Positions 6,670 through 9,263 of a stretch of 9,263 bases of DNA are shown here, one piece after another. The DNA lies in assembly GCA_013214985.1 (NCBI GenBank), contig JABSRY010000060.1, positions 1 to 9,263 on the forward strand, in the 5' to 3' direction. The position numbers and the translations under genes are program-made. Position 1 is the first letter of the stretch. The number at the start of each line of letters is the position of its first letter. Under the pieces are notes generated by a model. That model searched no databases. It was not told the DNA's origin and was given only the letters and a program-made list of their open reading frames with translations. This stretch comes from Hyphomicrobiales bacterium (GTDB lineage Bacteria; Pseudomonadota; Alphaproteobacteria; Rhizobiales; OSC116).

Positions 6670-8734
6670 CATTATGAGAGTGGCCACAGATGTGGGTGGT
6701 ACATTTACAGATATGGTGTGTTTTAAGATTGATAACAAAACGGGTGTGGCTACAATTCACACCGCGAAATCTGACACAACGCCCCCTAACTTTGAACAAG
6801 GTGTTTTGGACGTCTTAAAAAAAGGCAATATCGACCCCAAAGATGTTGACTTTATGGCACATGGCACAACCATTGTTATCAACGCTTTAACAGAGCGTAA
6901 AGGCGCTAAAGTTGGCCTTATTACGACAGAAGGCTTTAGAGATATTTTAGAAATTGCCCGTGGCAACCGCCCTGACTTTTTTAACTTACATTATAAGAAA
7001 CCAGCACCATTTGTAGAGCGTTATCTGCGGAAGGAAGTTGTCGGTCGAGTAAGTTATAAAGGCAAAATTACAACTGAATTGGACTTGTCTACATTACCAG
7101 AAATTTTAGATGGTTTTAAACAAGAAGGCGTTGAAGCAATCGCAATTTGCTTTATGCATAGCTACGCAAACCCAACCCATGAGCTACAAACACTGGAAGA
7201 AATACACAAGTTATGGCCTGAAATATCTGCTGTTTCATCTCATCAAATCACCCGTGAATGGCGTGAATATGAGCGAACAAATACAGCCGTATTATCGGCC
7301 TATGTCCAACCTATTGCGGAGCGTTATTTATCGCGTTTAAGAGGTGGATTAAAAGACCAGGGGTTAAAAAACGAACCTTATATCATGCAATCAAACTGCG
7401 GTATCGATACACTGAGCAATGTATCAAAAACACCTATTACTATGGTAGAATCTGGCCCTGCATCTGGTTTTTGGGGTGCGGCCGAGCTAAGTAAATTTAT
7501 TGGTGAACCAAATGTTCTTGCGCTTGATATTGGCGGAACAACCGCAAAATGCTCTCTTATAGAAAATAATGAAGTTAAAATTATGACCGATTATTGGATT
7601 GAGCGAGATAGAAGGTCAGCAGGTTATCCTATTATGGTACCCGTTGTTGATCTGGTAGAAATAGGCAATGGAGGTGGCTCAATTGCATGGGTCGATGATT
7701 TTAAAAAGCTACATGTGGGGCCTAAATCGGCGGGTGCACTGCCAGGACCTGCTGCCTATGGTAAAGGCGGCACAGAAGCAACAACCACCGATGCAAATTT
7801 AGTGTTAGGCCGCATCAATAGAGACTATTTTTGTGGCGGTGCCATTAATGCCGACATTGCTTCAACCCAACAAGCCATCAAAAAACTTGCCGACAAATTA
7901 GAAGTCAGCGAAGCAGATGCAGCAAGAGGCATCATCCGTATCGCTAATAATAATATGGTCAATGCCCTAAAGCTAATTTCAGTTAACCGCGGGCACGACC
8001 CAAGGGACTTTACGCTAGTAGCCTTTGGTGGCGGGGGTGCTATGCATGCCGTTGCACTTGCTAATGAACTTGGCATTAAAAAAGTGGTCATACCCGCTGG
8101 TGCAGCAGTGTTCTCAGCATGGGGTATGATGATGTCCGATTTAAGACGCGACTTTTTCGTCACTCAATTAAGTGATTTAAACGAAAAATCTATTGATAAA
8201 ATTTCTGGCTTATTGGAGCAGACCAAACAAGAAGCATTGGCTCAATTTGCAACAGAAGATATTGCAGAAAATAAAGTTAGTTTTCTACAATACGGAAAAT
8301 TTCGCTATCAAAACCAAGAACATACAACAGAAGTTCTGTTACCCGAAGGTGTGATAACTGCAAAAATGGTTACAGATATACAAGCAAAATTCCACGCCGA
8401 TTATGAAAAAGAATATACCTACCGACTAAACGCACCCATCGAAATGGTTGGTATTCATTTAGTCGCTAAAGCTGCCGTTGGTAAGTTAGAAATTCAAAAA
8501 CAAAAGCTTGGCAATCCAGATGCAAGCATGGCTTCTAAGGGTCAACGAGAGGTCGATTATGCGCTTGAAGGCATTCATATGAGCGATATTTATGATGGCG
8601 ATAAGCTTACCCCAGGCATGGTTTTTAATGGCCCCGCGATTATCGAAGATAGCGGCACAACCACCGTTATCAATCCAAATTGTCATGTAAGCGTCGATGC
8701 TTATTCAAATATTCACATTCAATTAAAAGGTTAG
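6656..8734 (+). CDS. hyuA: hydantoinase/oxoprolinase subunit A (HyuA family)
   Basis: This is the ATP-binding subunit of a two-subunit ATP-dependent cyclic-amide hydrolase, cytoplasmic, 692 residues as usual for split HyuA proteins. The N-terminal domain has the phosphate-binding DVGGTFTD (12-19) and AHGTTIVINAL (68-78). The central actin-like ATPase domain carries VESGPASG (264-271), DIGGTTAK (291-298), GNGGGSIAW (337-345), GPKSAGALPGPAAYG (355-369), TDANLVLGR (378-386), NRGHDPRD (444-451) and AFGGGGAMHA (456-465). A C-terminal domain covers about 510-690. Relatives act on N-methylhydantoin, hydantoins, 5-oxoproline, caprolactam, or as acetone/acetophenone carboxylase subunits; motifs alone do not choose between them. 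Two tandem ATGs (6656, 6659) follow AGAGG (6646-6650); either could be the start. HyuB follows after eight bases. Confidence 0.93.
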   Translation: MMADNIMRVATDVGGTFTDMVCFKIDNKTGVATIHTAKSDTTPPNFEQGVLDVLKKGNIDPKDVDFMAHGTTIVINALTERKGAKVGLITTEGFRDILEIARGNRPDFFNLHYKKPAPFVERYLRKEVVGRVSYKGKITTELDLSTLPEILDGFKQEGVEAIAICFMHSYANPTHELQTLEEIHKLWPEISAVSSHQITREWREYERTNTAVLSAYVQPIAERYLSRLRGGLKDQGLKNEPYIMQSNCGIDTLSNVSKTPITMVESGPASGFWGAAELSKFIGEPNVLALDIGGTTAKCSLIENNEVKIMTDYWIERDRRSAGYPIMVPVVDLVEIGNGGGSIAWVDDFKKLHVGPKSAGALPGPAAYGKGGTEATTTDANLVLGRINRDYFCGGAINADIASTQQAIKKLADKLEVSEADAARGIIRIANNNMVNALKLISVNRGHDPRDFTLVAFGGGGAMHAVALANELGIKKVVIPAGAAVFSAWGMMMSDLRRDFFVTQLSDLNEKSIDKISGLLEQTKQEALAQFATEDIAENKVSFLQYGKFRYQNQEHTTEVLLPEGVITAKMVTDIQAKFHADYEKEYTYRLNAPIEMVGIHLVAKAAVGKLEIQKQKLGNPDASMASKGQREVDYALEGIHMSDIYDGDKLTPGMVFNGPAIIEDSGTTTVINPNCHVSVDAYSNIHIQLKG

Positions 8735-8742
8735 GACACACA

Positions 8743-9263
8743 ATGACACAAAGTAAAACAGATCCAATCACCTTAGAAATCATTCAAAACTCATTACAAT
8801 CTGCAGCAGATGAAATGTTTGCAGCAATGCGCAAAACCGCAATGAGTTCCATCATTTATGAAGTGCTCGATATGGGTACGGGCATCTTAGATGCAAAAGG
8901 TTATATAGCAAGTTCTGGCGCTGGCATTCCGGCTTTCATTGGCGTACTTGATAAAGCCGTTCAGGTTATATTAAAAAAATATAATAAAGAAGGTGATATA
9001 AAAGAAGGCGATATATTTACCACCAACGACCCATATTATGGCGGTGTAACCCATTTGAATGACATCATTGTTGCGATGCCTGTTTTTGTAAATGGCAAAA
9101 TCATTGCATGGGCTGCTAATATTGCACATAATTCAGATGTTGGTGGCAAATCACCAGGGTCACTATCTGCTGATGCTACAGATATTTTTCAAGAGGGTAT
9201 AAGGCTCCCTGCGATTAAATTAATAGATCAAGGTGAACCCATTCAACCCGTATTTGATATTAT
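8743..9263 (+). CDS. hyuB: hydantoinase/oxoprolinase subunit B (HyuB family), cut by the right edge
   Basis: The first 173 codons of the second, probably catalytic, subunit are present and remain open at the window end; HyuB proteins are usually over 500 residues, so about two thirds are missing. The start reads DPITLEIIQNSL, the standard opening of the family, then EMFAAMRKTAMS. TNDPYYGGVTHLND (94-107) and the H-x-x-DVGG element (His129, Asp132-Gly135) followed by PGS are conserved HyuB motifs, as is FQEGIRLP (149-156). AGGA (8733-8736) lies six bases before the ATG and overlaps the hyuA stop. It should form a complex with HyuA, with ATP-dependent ring opening or carboxylation as the likely reaction. 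Confidence 0.92.
   Translation, partial: MTQSKTDPITLEIIQNSLQSAADEMFAAMRKTAMSSIIYEVLDMGTGILDAKGYIASSGAGIPAFIGVLDKAVQVILKKYNKEGDIKEGDIFTTNDPYYGGVTHLNDIIVAMPVFVNGKIIAWAANIAHNSDVGGKSPGSLSADATDIFQEGIRLPAIKLIDQGEPIQPVFDI

Noticed and set aside
7110..7340. A 76-codon + strand frame inside hyuA.
   Set aside because: It lies wholly in another frame of a well-conserved gene and shows no family features. The same applies to the minus-strand frames under the transporter and hydrolase genes.

Overview
The window is AT-rich DNA that is almost entirely coding on the + strand. It looks like it comes from a Gram-negative proteobacterium, possibly a low-GC alphaproteobacterium. The reasons are an exported solute-binding protein with a plain Sec signal and no lipobox cysteine, Dpp/Opp-type permeases, split HyuA/HyuB subunits and a PuuR-like XRE-cupin regulator. 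The lineage is an inference from gene style; there is no rRNA or tRNA marker in the window.

Layout. Positions 1-266 have no confident gene. They hold a hairpin (44-61), a doubtful ORF end (2-67), a doubtful 39-codon ORF (71-190), and two nearly identical 17-bp palindromes (192-208 and 237-253) just before the first gene. Then follow, all on +: an XRE-cupin regulator (267-869), a family 5 periplasmic binding protein (922-2523), two permeases (2607-3632 and 3635-4468), two ABC ATPases (4465-5355 and 5352-6167), a small GAF-domain protein (6154-6669), HyuA (6656-8734) and the start of HyuB (8743 to the right edge, cut off). Most junctions from 2607 onward overlap or are a few bases apart. The 83-nt gap after the binding-protein gene carries a stem-loop, and no terminator is visible anywhere. 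This looks like one transcription unit.

How the genes fit together. The binding protein captures a small peptide-like or amide solute in the periplasm. The two-permease, two-ATPase complex imports it. HyuA/HyuB are the two subunits of an ATP-dependent hydantoinase/oxoprolinase-type enzyme that would open a cyclic amide or carboxylate its substrate. The XRE-cupin protein probably senses the substrate or a product and controls the operon through the palindromes. The actual substrate (hydantoin, N-methylhydantoin, 5-oxoproline, another lactam) cannot be read from the sequence.

The least explained part is the 171-residue GAF protein. It sits between importer and enzyme, overlaps both neighbours by 14 nt, and carries a CxxC motif; it has no output domain. 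It could be an allosteric sensor or an accessory subunit of the enzyme.
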